Positions 1 to 5,861 of a stretch of 7,011 nt of DNA are shown here, in pieces. Source of the stretch: Pseudomonadota bacterium (lineage in GTDB: Bacteria; BMS3Abin14); the NCBI GenBank assembly GCA_016937135.1, contig JAFGWO010000155.1, forward strand, positions 1-7,011. Reading direction: 5' to 3'. The notes beneath the pieces are model-generated. The model was given only the letters and a program-made list of their open reading frames with translations. It made no database searches and was not told the origin of the DNA. The position numbers and the translations under genes were made by a program. Every line of letters starts with the position of its first letter. The stretch's first letter is position 1.

Positions 1-15
1 CAGCGTTGGGCCCGA

Positions 16-31
16 TGTTTCACGTGAAACA
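16..31. other. parS: parS centromere-like site 1
   Basis: The sequence TGTTTCACGTGAAACA is a perfect 16-bp palindrome. With flanking A/T it becomes an 18-bp palindrome (15-32). It is identical to the chromosomal parS consensus known from Bacillus subtilis and many other bacteria. ParB loads here as a CTP-dependent clamp and spreads along flanking DNA, and ParA then moves or anchors the complex. A matching ParB is encoded 4 kb downstream and a second identical site lies at 3031-3046. The match is exact and the cognate genes are present, so the call is firm. Actual occupancy is inferred. Confidence 0.95.
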
Positions 32-35
32 TTGA

Positions 36-169
36 TAGGGTCGCCAAAAGTCCGATTCGGGACTTTTGGCTCCACGGAAAGGGAAAAACGGGGTTTTCCC
101 TTTCCTCACGGATCCATGACGCGATGGCCAATCCTGAATCCGGGCGGCCCTTACCCGGGCCGCGGTACA
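36..169. repeat. Structured intergenic repeat, tandem copy 1
   Basis: This is the first of two head-to-tail copies of a ~130 bp non-coding unit. Both copies begin with the shared 18-mer TAGGGTCGCCAAAAGTCC and share CTCACGGATCCATGACG (105-121 here). Copy 1 contains three consecutive inverted repeats. GCCAAAAGTCC (43-53) pairs with GGACTTTTGGC (60-70), an 11-bp perfect stem with a 6-base loop. GGAAAGGGAAAA (76-87) pairs with TTTTCCCTTTCC (94-105), a 12-bp perfect stem with a 6-base loop. GCGGCCC (144-150) pairs with GGGCCGC (157-163). The short open frames crossing it show no recognisable protein. It resembles a dispersed intergenic repeat family (REP or BIME-like, or an RNA-level structure). 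Family membership and copy number elsewhere in the genome cannot be seen from here. Confidence 0.8.
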
Positions 170-296
170 TAGGGTCGCCAAAAGTCCATGCGGGACTCTA
201 CGCTCCACAGGAAGGGGAAAGCGTGGTTTTCCCTTCCCTCACGGATCCATGACGTGACGACCGATCATGGATCCGGGCGGCCTGCGCCCGGGCCGG
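170..296. repeat. Structured intergenic repeat, tandem copy 2
   Basis: This second head-to-tail copy abuts copy 1 and shares its opening 18-mer (170-187) and the CTCACGGATCCATGACG block (238-254). The hairpins differ from those in copy 1. The first stem is degraded (AAAGTCC/GGACT remains around 181-196). The second is imperfect with a bulged G (210-220 against 227-237). In contrast, GGATCCATGA (243-252) pairs perfectly with TCATGGATCC (265-274). CCGGGCG (273-279) pairs with CGCCCGG (285-291); the two pairings share 273-274 and so partly compete. The copy ends about 60 bases before the mnmG start codon, so any transcript started further upstream would carry these stems in its 5' leader. The 3' boundary is approximate. 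Confidence 0.8.
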
Positions 297-297
297 G

Positions 298-327
298 TTG
301 ATAATTTTTTGCGGCCCTGTCAACATT
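298..327 (+). promoter_or_regulatory. Weak candidate promoter for mnmG
   Basis: TTGATA (298-303) matches five of six bases of a sigma70 -35 element. It lies in the only AT-rich stretch between the repeat copies and mnmG. At 17-18 bases spacing the -10 candidates CAACAT (321-326) or AACATT (322-327) match only half of TATAAT. No better promoter is visible near the gene. A promoter further upstream, before or within the repeats, is equally possible. Confidence 0.2.
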
Positions 328-356
328 AACGGCCGGGAAGGCGTGAAAAGGCGAAA

Positions 357-2300
357 ATGAAACCGGGAGAAGACAAAAAGGACGGGAAGGAAAGCGTTCG
401 GTTCCGGGATCCTGCCCGGTATGACCTCATCGTGGTGGGGGCCGGGCACGCGGGGTGCGAGGCCGCCTGGGCGGGGGCCAGAATGGGGATGGAAACGCTC
501 CTACTCACCATCTCCATCGACCAGGTGGCCCACATGTCGTGCAACCCTTCCATTGGGGGCCTTGCCAAGGGGCAGCTGGTCAGGGAGATCGACGCCCTGG
601 GCGGCCTGATGGGGATGGCCATCGACGCGACCGGGATCCAGTTCCGGGTCCTCAATACCCGCAAGGGTCCCGCCGTCTGGTCTTCCAGGGCCCAGGCGGA
701 CATGTACCATTACAAAAGCTGGATCCGGGAGGCCCTCGAGGGCCAGGAAAAACTTTATTTAAAGCAGGGGCTCGTCGAGGGCTTCCTTCTGGAGGAAGGC
801 CCCAGGGGCCGGCGCGTCCAGGGGGTCTATACCCAGTCCGGCGAGGAATTCCTCGGCCCGGCAGTCGTTATCGCCTCGGGGACCTTTCTAAACGGCCTCA
901 TCCACGTCGGGATGACCCATTACCCGGCCGGCAGGGCGGGGGAATTCCCGTCGGTAGGGCTGGCCGGGGCCCTCGCCTCCCTCCATCTCCGGATGGGACG
1001 GCTCAAAACGGGGACAACGCCCCGGCTGGACGCCAAAAGCATCGATTTTTCCCGCTGCACCCCCCAATTCGGGGACGAGGTGCCCCGTCCCTTTTCCTTC
1101 AGGACCGGGAAGATCGAACGCGAGCAGGTCCCCTGCTGGGTCACGCGCACCAATACCCGGACCCACGAGATCATCCGCAGCGGCCTGGACCGCTCCCCCC
1201 TTTTCGGGGGGGTGATCAAGGGCGTCGGCCCCCGGTACTGCCCGAGCATCGAGGACAAGGTGGTCCGGTTCCCTGAAAAAGACAGCCATCAGATCTTCCT
1301 CGAGCCGGAGGGGCTCCAGACGCGGGAATATTACCCCAACGGGATCCCCACCAGCCTTCCCATAGATATCCAGCTCCGGATGCTCCATTCCATCCCTGGG
1401 CTTGAAAATGTCCGGATCATGCGGCCCGGCTATGCCATTGAATACGATTTCGCGGATCCGACCCAGCTGGGCTGGGATCTCATGGTGAAGGATATAGAGG
1501 GTCTTTATCTGGCCGGGCAGGTCAACGGGACGTCCGGGTACGAGGAAGCCGCCGCGCAGGGACAGCTGGCCGGGATCAACGCCTGCCTGAGGATAAGAGG
1601 GGATGAGCCGCTGATCCTTGGGAGGGGTGAGGCTTATATGGGCGTCCTGGTGGACGACCTCGTGGCCAAAGGGGTTTCCGAACCCTATCGTCTTTTCACA
1701 TCCAGGGCGGAACACCGGCTCTGGCTTCGGGAGGACAATGCCGACCTGCGCCTTATGGAAAAAGGCTACGCCCTGGGGCTTATTTCTGCGGAGGAGATAG
1801 GGCGGTTGAGGGAAAAAAGGCGGGAGGTCGAAAAGGGCCTTGGCGATCTCGAGAAAGGAAAGGTAACCGTTCAGGTGCCCGGGGGTCCGAAAACGGGGAC
1901 CCCCTTAAAGAGCGTCCTGTGCAGGGGGGATGTCTCCTACGAGGATCTTGGCGAGCTGAATCCCTCCTTCAAACCCGTTTCAAACCCCTCAGCTGCGGAA
2001 CAGATCGCGATCCAGGTGAAATACGAGGGGTATATCAAAAGGCAGGGGGAGCTGGTGGACCGCATGACTCGTCTCGATGCCATGGCCATCCCCGAGGGGA
2101 TGGACTTTGGTCTTTTAAAGGCGCTGTCCACGGAGATCCGGGACCGGCTTTCGCAGGTGCGCCCCCGCACCCTGGGGCAGGCGTCCAGGATCCCGGGGGT
2201 CACCCCCGCGGCCGTGTCGGCGCTCATGATCTATCTTCGGAGCCGCCGGGGTCCCGGTAAAAAAACCTCCCCCGTGCCGGAAGACGGCGGACTGTCCTGA
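357..2300 (+). CDS. mnmG: tRNA uridine-5-carboxymethylaminomethyl modification enzyme MnmG (GidA)
   Basis: MnmG is an FAD- and NADH-dependent cytoplasmic enzyme. Together with the GTPase MnmE it installs the (carboxymethyl)aminomethyl group at C5 of wobble uridine 34 in certain tRNAs. The 647-residue product has the N-terminal Rossmann motif GAGHAG (28-33) and CNPSIGG (62-68) with conserved Cys62. YCPSIEDK carries the second conserved Cys (Cys295). NGTSGYEEAAAQG (390-402) and TSRAEHRL (448-455) are family signatures. The C-terminal RPRTLGQASRIPGVTP (from about 602) belongs to the helical domain that binds MnmE and tRNA. The ATG at 357 follows AAAAGG (346-351) at good spacing. It gives roughly 14 more residues before the FAD motif than E. 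coli MnmG, which is ordinary variation. Its stop overlaps the rsmG start. mnmE is not in the window. Confidence 0.98.
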   Translation: MKPGEDKKDGKESVRFRDPARYDLIVVGAGHAGCEAAWAGARMGMETLLLTISIDQVAHMSCNPSIGGLAKGQLVREIDALGGLMGMAIDATGIQFRVLNTRKGPAVWSSRAQADMYHYKSWIREALEGQEKLYLKQGLVEGFLLEEGPRGRRVQGVYTQSGEEFLGPAVVIASGTFLNGLIHVGMTHYPAGRAGEFPSVGLAGALASLHLRMGRLKTGTTPRLDAKSIDFSRCTPQFGDEVPRPFSFRTGKIEREQVPCWVTRTNTRTHEIIRSGLDRSPLFGGVIKGVGPRYCPSIEDKVVRFPEKDSHQIFLEPEGLQTREYYPNGIPTSLPIDIQLRMLHSIPGLENVRIMRPGYAIEYDFADPTQLGWDLMVKDIEGLYLAGQVNGTSGYEEAAAQGQLAGINACLRIRGDEPLILGRGEAYMGVLVDDLVAKGVSEPYRLFTSRAEHRLWLREDNADLRLMEKGYALGLISAEEIGRLREKRREVEKGLGDLEKGKVTVQVPGGPKTGTPLKSVLCRGDVSYEDLGELNPSFKPVSNPSAAEQIAIQVKYEGYIKRQGELVDRMTRLDAMAIPEGMDFGLLKALSTEIRDRLSQVRPRTLGQASRIPGVTPAAVSALMIYLRSRRGPGKKTSPVPEDGGLS

Positions 2301-2950
2301 TGGAGGGAAAAACCCCCGCTGCCCCCGGGCTCACGGTGGAGGAATTCAAGGAAAAGTGCGGGGAAGGGGCCGCCGCCATGGGTCTGCGCCTGGAGGAGGA
2401 TGCCCTCGACCGGTTCTCTCTTTTTTCCTCCGAGCTGATGCGCTTTAACAAAGGCCTGAACCTCGTATCCCGGAAGGAGGGGGACTGGGTACAGACACAC
2501 TTTCTTGACTCCCTCGCGCCTGCGGCCCTTGGCCTCATCCCTTCCCGTGGACGCCTCCTTGACCTCGGGTCCGGCGCTGGTTTTCCCGGTATCCCCCTCA
2601 AGATAGTCCGGCCCGGCCTCTTCGTTGGGCTGGCGGAGGCCTCAGGGAAAAAATGCGCATGGCTGCGCCACGCCGTCCGCTTCCTCGGGATGGAGGGGAT
2701 ATCCGTAATGGAGGGACGCTTTGAGGATCTGTCGGCCCGGGGGGAGGCGGGGGTTTGGGATTTTGTCGTGTCAAGGGCGGCCGCCAGGCCCGGGGCGGCC
2801 CTGGGGTCCGCCAGAGCTTTTCTCAAACCCGGAGGACGCGTGCTGATATATACGAAGGAGAACCTGGTTGAGAAGGGGTTAGGGACCATTCATCCTTGTG
2901 CCGTCCCCGGGAGGGACCGGTCCCGGGTCATCTGGGAGGTCGTTTTTTAG
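2300..2950 (+). CDS. rsmG: 16S rRNA (guanine527-N7)-methyltransferase RsmG (GidB)
   Basis: RsmG is an S-adenosylmethionine-dependent methyltransferase that makes m7G527 in 16S rRNA. Its loss commonly gives low-level streptomycin resistance. The 216-residue protein has an N-terminal helical part containing NLVSRKEGDWVQTHFLDSL (54-72). The SAM-binding glycine loop is DLGSGAGFPG (88-97). Next come an acidic position in AEASGKK (112-118) and VVSRA (156-160), which are characteristic of the family. The usual strongly basic C-terminal tail is absent, since the protein ends in IWEVVF. The ATG overlaps the last base of the mnmG stop (TGATG), so translation is probably coupled, and no strong ribosome binding site is visible. 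The gidA-gidB pair directly before parAB is a classic arrangement near replication origins. Confidence 0.96.
   Translation: MEGKTPAAPGLTVEEFKEKCGEGAAAMGLRLEEDALDRFSLFSSELMRFNKGLNLVSRKEGDWVQTHFLDSLAPAALGLIPSRGRLLDLGSGAGFPGIPLKIVRPGLFVGLAEASGKKCAWLRHAVRFLGMEGISVMEGRFEDLSARGEAGVWDFVVSRAAARPGAALGSARAFLKPGGRVLIYTKENLVEKGLGTIHPCAVPGRDRSRVIWEVVF
2915..2948 (+). terminator. Possible intrinsic terminator overlapping the end of rsmG
   Basis: GACC (2915-2918) and TCCC (2921-2924) can pair with GGGA (2934-2937) and GGTC (2938-2941). This makes an 8-bp stem with a 2-base bulge and a 9-base loop. One G and then six T (2943-2948) follow immediately. The hairpin lies within the last rsmG codons and the T-run touches the stop codon. 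A competing palindrome GGGACCGGTCCC (2913-2924) could disrupt it. If it is active, it would separate the mnmG-rsmG transcript from parAB. Confidence 0.28.
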
Positions 2951-3030
2951 GCTGTTCCCGGGTTTTACCCCGAATTCGGCCGGATTCACACCGGGGCCGC
3001 TCACCATAGAGGAAAATACGCCGGTCCGGT

Positions 3031-3046
3031 TGTTTCACGTGAAACA
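3031..3046. other. parS: parS centromere-like site 2
   Basis: TGTTTCACGTGAAACA is identical to site 1. With one flanking T and A it becomes an 18-bp palindrome (3030-3047). It lies 174 bases before the parA start and 3,015 bases from site 1, so the two sites bracket mnmG-rsmG. ParB nucleation here could also affect parAB transcription, because the site lies between the end of rsmG and the start of parA. That autoregulation is inference. Confidence 0.95.
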
Positions 3047-3135
3047 ATGTGGACTTTTAACCCCTTCTATATTACTTTTTTCCGGACTCGCGTGGACAAG
3101 GGAATTGTGACCTTATTTGGCCCCGCAGCAGGGCG

Positions 3136-3180
3136 AATTATCGTAAATTATTGAAAATAAATGAAAAATTATCGGAAGAA
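3136..3180 (+). promoter_or_regulatory. AT-rich leader of parAB with paired AATTATCG motifs
   Basis: This is the longest AT-rich run in a GC-rich window, located 40-85 bases before parA. The octamer AATTATCG occurs at 3136-3143 and again at 3167-3174, offset by 31 bases, close to three DNA helical turns. A -35-like TTGAAA is at 3151-3156 but no convincing -10 follows at standard spacing. An isolated -10-like TATATT is at 3068-3073, just after parS. No DnaA box (TTATCCACA type) was found. It is the most likely place for parAB promoter or regulator elements, but the promoter itself is unresolved. Confidence 0.35.
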
Positions 3181-3220
3181 AAGATGTTTTTCCCTGTTTC
3201 CAGGATGAAAGGCTCCCGAC

Positions 3221-4030
3221 TTGGGTAAAATCATCACCATCGCCAACCAGAAGGGCGGAGTGGGGAAGACAACGACCGCCGTCAATCTGGCCGCCTCCCT
3301 GGCCGTCGCCGAAAAAAAGACCCTTCTGATCGACATGGATCCCCAGGCCAACGCGACCAGCGGTCTGGGCGCCGCCCCCAAAAGTTCGGAAGAGACGATC
3401 TATCGCGTCCTTGTGGGCGGGCTGCCCCTGGAAAAGGCGGTAGCGAAAACGGAAATGAAGTTCCTGGACCTGGTGCCTTCCCACGTGGACCTGATCGGCG
3501 CGGAGCTTGAGCTGGTTGGGGCGCTGTCGCGGGAGACCGTCTTCGCGAGGGCATCCCGGAAAATCCGGGACGACTACGACTTTATCCTCCTCGACTGCCC
3601 GCCCTCCCTGGGCCTTCTCACCCTCAATGCCCTCACGGCGGCCGATACCGTGATCGTCCCCCTTCAGTGCGAATACTACGCCCTGGAGGGTCTGACGAAG
3701 CTCCTTTCAACGGTCAGGCTGGTCAAGGGGGCTTTAAACCCCGCCCTTGTCATCGAGGGGATTTTGCTGACCATGTTCGATATGAGGAACAACCTCTCCC
3801 ACCAGGTGGCCGAGGAGGCTCGAAGCCACTTCCCCGGAAAGGTCTTCCGGACGGTCATCCCGAGAAACGTCCGGCTCAGCGAGGCCCCGAGCTTCGGGAA
3901 GCCCGCTCTTCTTTACGATATCGGCTCGCCGGGGGCGCAGGGATACCTCGACCTGGCCCAGGAGATTCTGAACGGGAAACCGGATCAACAGGGGCAGCCT
4001 GCCCGCAGGGAAGGGAGCGCCGGGAAATGA
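3221..4030 (+). CDS. parA: Chromosome partitioning ATPase ParA (Soj family)
   Basis: ParA is a deviant Walker-type ATPase. In its ATP form it dimerises and binds DNA nonspecifically, and ParB-parS complexes trigger hydrolysis that drives origin segregation. The 269-residue protein has the deviant Walker A motif KGGVGKTT (11-18) with both signature lysines (11 and 16). DMDPQANAT (38-46) contains the catalytic Asp, and the Walker B strand is ILLDCPP (122-128). [18 protein letters not shown] (211-228) is strongly conserved in chromosomal Soj/ParA. There is no N-terminal HTH extension, so this is the short chromosomal (type Ib-like) form. The start is TTG at 3221 after AAAGG (3208-3212). The upstream ATG at 3205 is out of frame and meets a stop after seven codons. 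parA overlaps parB by four bases (ATGA). Confidence 0.97.
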   Translation: MGKIITIANQKGGVGKTTTAVNLAASLAVAEKKTLLIDMDPQANATSGLGAAPKSSEETIYRVLVGGLPLEKAVAKTEMKFLDLVPSHVDLIGAELELVGALSRETVFARASRKIRDDYDFILLDCPPSLGLLTLNALTAADTVIVPLQCEYYALEGLTKLLSTVRLVKGALNPALVIEGILLTMFDMRNNLSHQVAEEARSHFPGKVFRTVIPRNVRLSEAPSFGKPALLYDIGSPGAQGYLDLAQEILNGKPDQQGQPARREGSAGK

Positions 4031-4911
4031 AATCGAACGAAGGAAACGCCACGGCAGGGGAACGCAAGCGCCAGGCCCTGGGGAAAGGGCTGGGGGCCCT
4101 GATCCCGGGAGGCGGCGAGCCCGCCGGGGAGGAAGAGCTGGTCCATGCCCCCATTGACGAGGTTTTTCCCAACCCTGCCCAGCCGCGCAGGAGGTTTGAC
4201 CCCGCGTCCCTAGAGGAACTCGCCTCCAGCATCCGGGAACAGGGGGTGATCCAGCCCCTGCTGGCACGGAGGGTGGCCGGGGGGTACGAGCTGGTCGCCG
4301 GGGAAAGGCGGCTCCGGGCCGCCAGACTGGCGGGACTGGAAAGGATTCCCGTCCTCGTCCGGAAAATGGAGGACACGGACCGGCTGGAGATCGCCCTGGT
4401 GGAAAACATCCAGAGGGAGAACCTCAACCCCATCGAGGAAGCCTTCGCCTACAAGGAGCTTCTCTCCGTCACGGGGGGGACCCAGGAATCGGTGGCCCTC
4501 AGGGTCGGCAAGGACAGGGCCACGGTGGCCAATGCCTTGCGTCTTCTCAACCTCCCGGAGTTCGTCCGGAAGGAGGTGGTCGAGGGCCGCCTCTCCGCGG
4601 GACACGCCCGGGCCCTGCTGTCCGTCCGGGAGGAGAGGACCCTGAGGGAACTGCTGGCCAGGATCCTTTCGAAGGGCCTTTCGGTGAGGGAGGTCGAGGG
4701 GCTGGTTTCCCGCCTTGTCTCCGGGAGGAAAGGGCCCCGGATGTCCGGGAAAGGCAAGTCCCCGGAAACGGAAGACCTGGAAAGGCGCCTCGGGAAGGTC
4801 CTGGGGTGCCGCGTGCGGATCACGGAGGGAAAACGGGGTGGAAAGGTGGAGATCCGCTTCCCGAGCCTCGACGCCCTTGACGGCGTGGCAGCGAGAATTC
4901 TGAGAAATTGA
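4027..4911 (+). CDS. parB: Chromosome partitioning protein ParB (Spo0J family)
   Basis: ParB is the CTP-dependent clamp that loads at parS, spreads, and stimulates ParA ATPase. The 294-residue protein begins with a lysine/arginine-rich segment containing [15 protein letters not shown] (15-29), where many ParB proteins contact ParA. The N-terminal CTP-binding domain carries AGERRLRAA (91-99) and [14 protein letters not shown] (126-139), the two hallmark boxes. A central HTH (about 152-175) and SAGHARALL (190-198) recognise parS. A low-complexity linker (about 232-248) leads to a C-terminal dimerisation domain. The ATG overlaps the parA stop (ATGA), which indicates translational coupling. The frame is open upstream inside parA, but the overlap start fits the family length exactly. 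Confidence 0.97.
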   Translation: MKSNEGNATAGERKRQALGKGLGALIPGGGEPAGEEELVHAPIDEVFPNPAQPRRRFDPASLEELASSIREQGVIQPLLARRVAGGYELVAGERRLRAARLAGLERIPVLVRKMEDTDRLEIALVENIQRENLNPIEEAFAYKELLSVTGGTQESVALRVGKDRATVANALRLLNLPEFVRKEVVEGRLSAGHARALLSVREERTLRELLARILSKGLSVREVEGLVSRLVSGRKGPRMSGKGKSPETEDLERRLGKVLGCRVRITEGKRGGKVEIRFPSLDALDGVAARILRN

Positions 4912-4917
4912 CAGAAG

Positions 4918-4929
4918 GGGGCGCGCCCC
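4918..4929. repeat. Short GC palindrome between parB and bactofilin
   Basis: GGGGCGCGCCCC is a perfect 12-bp palindrome in the 65-base gap after parB. It has no adjacent T-run, since the nearest TTTT (4948-4951) is 18 bases further on. A canonical intrinsic terminator is therefore not supported. A weak alternative pairing of GGGCG (4919-4923) with CGCCC (4943-4947) would place TTTT directly after a long-looped stem. It may slow RNA polymerase or stabilise the RNA end, or have no function. Confidence 0.3.
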
Positions 4930-4962
4930 TGTACGGAAGCGTCGCCCTTTTGTCCCATTCAT

Positions 4963-4968
4963 GGGAGG
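4963..4968 (+). promoter_or_regulatory. Ribosome binding site that fixes the bactofilin start
   Basis: GGGAGG lies eight bases before the ATG at 4977 and is the strongest Shine-Dalgarno match in the window. It argues against the in-frame TTG at 4908, which overlaps the parB stop and would add 23 residues without bactofilin similarity. The in-frame TTG at 4974 is possible but closer than optimal. Confidence 0.75.
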
Positions 4969-4976
4969 TCAAATTG

Positions 4977-5426
4977 ATGAATAAAAAGGAAACAGCCGCT
5001 CCCCGCGGGGAGATCAAGGCCTTTCTGGGGGAAGGGACCGATTTTAAAGGGGTCCTCACCTTCGAGGGGACCGTCAGGATCGACGGGAAAATGGAGGGGG
5101 AAATCCATACCAAGGACACCCTCATCGTCGGGGAAAGCGCCGAGGTGAGCGCCGAGATCGACGTCAACACCATCGTCATCTCGGGGGTAGTAAGGGGAAA
5201 CGTGACGGCCACGGGGAAAGTCGAGGTTCGCCGCCCCGGCAAGCTTTTCGGGAACATCAAGACCCCCGGACTTTTCATCGAGGAAGGGGTGATCTTCGAA
5301 GGGAACTGCTCCATGGTCCGCGGGGCGGGCGAGGAGAAGAGGGTGCCCCCGATATCCCTGTCGAGAAGCGAAGCCGGGAGAGAGGAAGAGGCCGAAAAAA
5401 CGGCGTCCGGGAAAAAAGATTCCTGA
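4977..5426 (+). CDS. Bactofilin family cytoskeletal protein
   Basis: Bactofilins self-assemble, without nucleotide, into filaments of short right-handed beta-helical subunits and act as scaffolds for cell shape, stalks or chromosome positioning. The 149-residue protein has a short disordered N-terminus and then IKAFLGEGTDFKGVLTFEG (13-31), the usual entry to the domain. Regular short strands with glycine turns follow to about residue 114 (RIDGKMEGEI, DTLIVGE, VSAEIDV, VVRGNVTATGKVEV, FGNIKTPGLFIEEGVIFEG). The C-terminal tail (115-149) is charged and probably disordered. No membrane segment is visible. The gene follows parB by 65 bases on the same strand. In Myxococcus, bactofilins are linked to ParABS through PadC, so a role in positioning origins is plausible here but is inferred from the neighbourhood. 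Confidence 0.92.
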   Translation: MNKKETAAPRGEIKAFLGEGTDFKGVLTFEGTVRIDGKMEGEIHTKDTLIVGESAEVSAEIDVNTIVISGVVRGNVTATGKVEVRRPGKLFGNIKTPGLFIEEGVIFEGNCSMVRGAGEEKRVPPISLSRSEAGREEEAEKTASGKKDS

Positions 5427-5440
5427 TGCAGACTGGACAC

Positions 5441-5455
5441 AGTATATTGTATACT
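5441..5455. promoter_or_regulatory. AT-rich palindrome before atpI (candidate operator or promoter element)
   Basis: AGTATATTGTATACT is an inverted repeat with 6-bp arms AGTATA/TATACT around TTG. It sits in the 45-base spacer between the bactofilin stop and atpI, in an otherwise GC-rich region. TATACT (5450-5455) also resembles a -10 box, but the hexamer 17 bases upstream (TGCAGA) is a poor -35. It could mark the start of the atp transcript or bind a dimeric regulator. Neither role is established. Confidence 0.35.
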
Positions 5456-5471
5456 TCTTACGGGCCGCGCT

Positions 5472-5849
5472 TTGGACCGGGGTAGAAGTTATATACGGCT
5501 GGTCTTTTTTGGTTCCCTCGTCCTGATCGTTATTCTGGCGGGCGTATTGATGGTCACCGGGTATCCGGCCCGGGCCCGCGGCTTGATCCTCGGCGGTGCG
5601 GCAAGCCTCACAAACCTGCTTCTGACGGCGGCGGCCGTCAGGGGCCAGGTATGGGGTTCTTCCGGGAAAGGGTTCAGGTTCGGAGCCGCCGGTGCCTATG
5701 CCGCCAGGATGGGGATCACCGCCGCGGCCCTGATTTTCGGCGCCCTGGATGCCAGGGTTTCTTTTTGGGCCGTGGTCATCGGCCTTTTCTCCGTTCAGGT
5801 GGTCCTGGTCGCGGGGACCCTGACGGGGTTGACGGAAAGAAAGGACTGA
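5472..5849 (+). CDS. atpI: ATP synthase protein I (AtpI-like) membrane protein
   Basis: AtpI proteins are small inner-membrane factors that help c-ring assembly or stability, often encoded first in atp operons. The 125-residue product has four predicted hydrophobic helices at about 10-30, 36-57, 70-92 and 95-118, with the short basic turn PARAR (32-36) between the first two. Helix 2 (GLILGGAASLTNLLL, 37-51) has the glycine-rich, Asn-containing pattern typical of the ATP synthase I family. The TTG at 5472 is the only ATG/GTG/TTG start between the upstream bactofilin stop in the same frame and the first helix. No clear ribosome binding site is seen. It lies 12 bases before atpB, which supports the call. 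Sequence identity to known AtpI is low, so the name rests on topology, motif and position. Confidence 0.72.
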   Translation: MDRGRSYIRLVFFGSLVLIVILAGVLMVTGYPARARGLILGGAASLTNLLLTAAAVRGQVWGSSGKGFRFGAAGAYAARMGITAAALIFGALDARVSFWAVVIGLFSVQVVLVAGTLTGLTERKD

Positions 5850-5861
5850 CGGGTTCGTAAA

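Noticed and set aside
20..703. Short minus-strand frames (20-208, 198-449, 326-703) across the region upstream of mnmG
   Set aside because: The first two cross the hairpin-rich repeat and their similar segments simply reflect the DNA repeat. The third runs mostly opposite the mnmG start. None has a credible start context or protein signature.
1195..1212. C6-TTTTC-G7 hairpin inside mnmG, a possible slippage or terminator signal
   Set aside because: It encodes the conserved SPLFGGV region of MnmG. The frame is intact on both sides and no T-run follows.
888..1715. A 275-codon minus-strand frame inside mnmG
   Set aside because: It is fully antisense to a well-conserved enzyme and shows no recognisable motif.
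2970..2979. Palindrome CCGAATTCGG after rsmG
   Set aside because: It is a short 10-bp palindrome with no T-run and no spacing to a promoter, compatible with chance.
2951..3220. Search for DnaA boxes or an origin-unwinding element near parS
   Set aside because: No TTATCCACA-like sequences were found on either strand. One AT-rich stretch alone does not support an origin here.
3667..4026. Upstream extension of the parB frame inside parA
   Set aside because: The frame is open through parA, but the ATG at 4027 gives the exact family length and a normal ParB N-terminus. The extension is parA read out of frame.
4210..4962. A 250-codon minus-strand frame opposite parB
   Set aside because: It is the antisense shadow of parB, with low-complexity Pro/Gly/Arg content and no motif.
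4908..4976. Longer bactofilin start at TTG 4908
   Set aside because: It adds 23 residues unlike bactofilins and lacks a ribosome binding site. The ATG at 4977 has GGGAGG at ideal distance.
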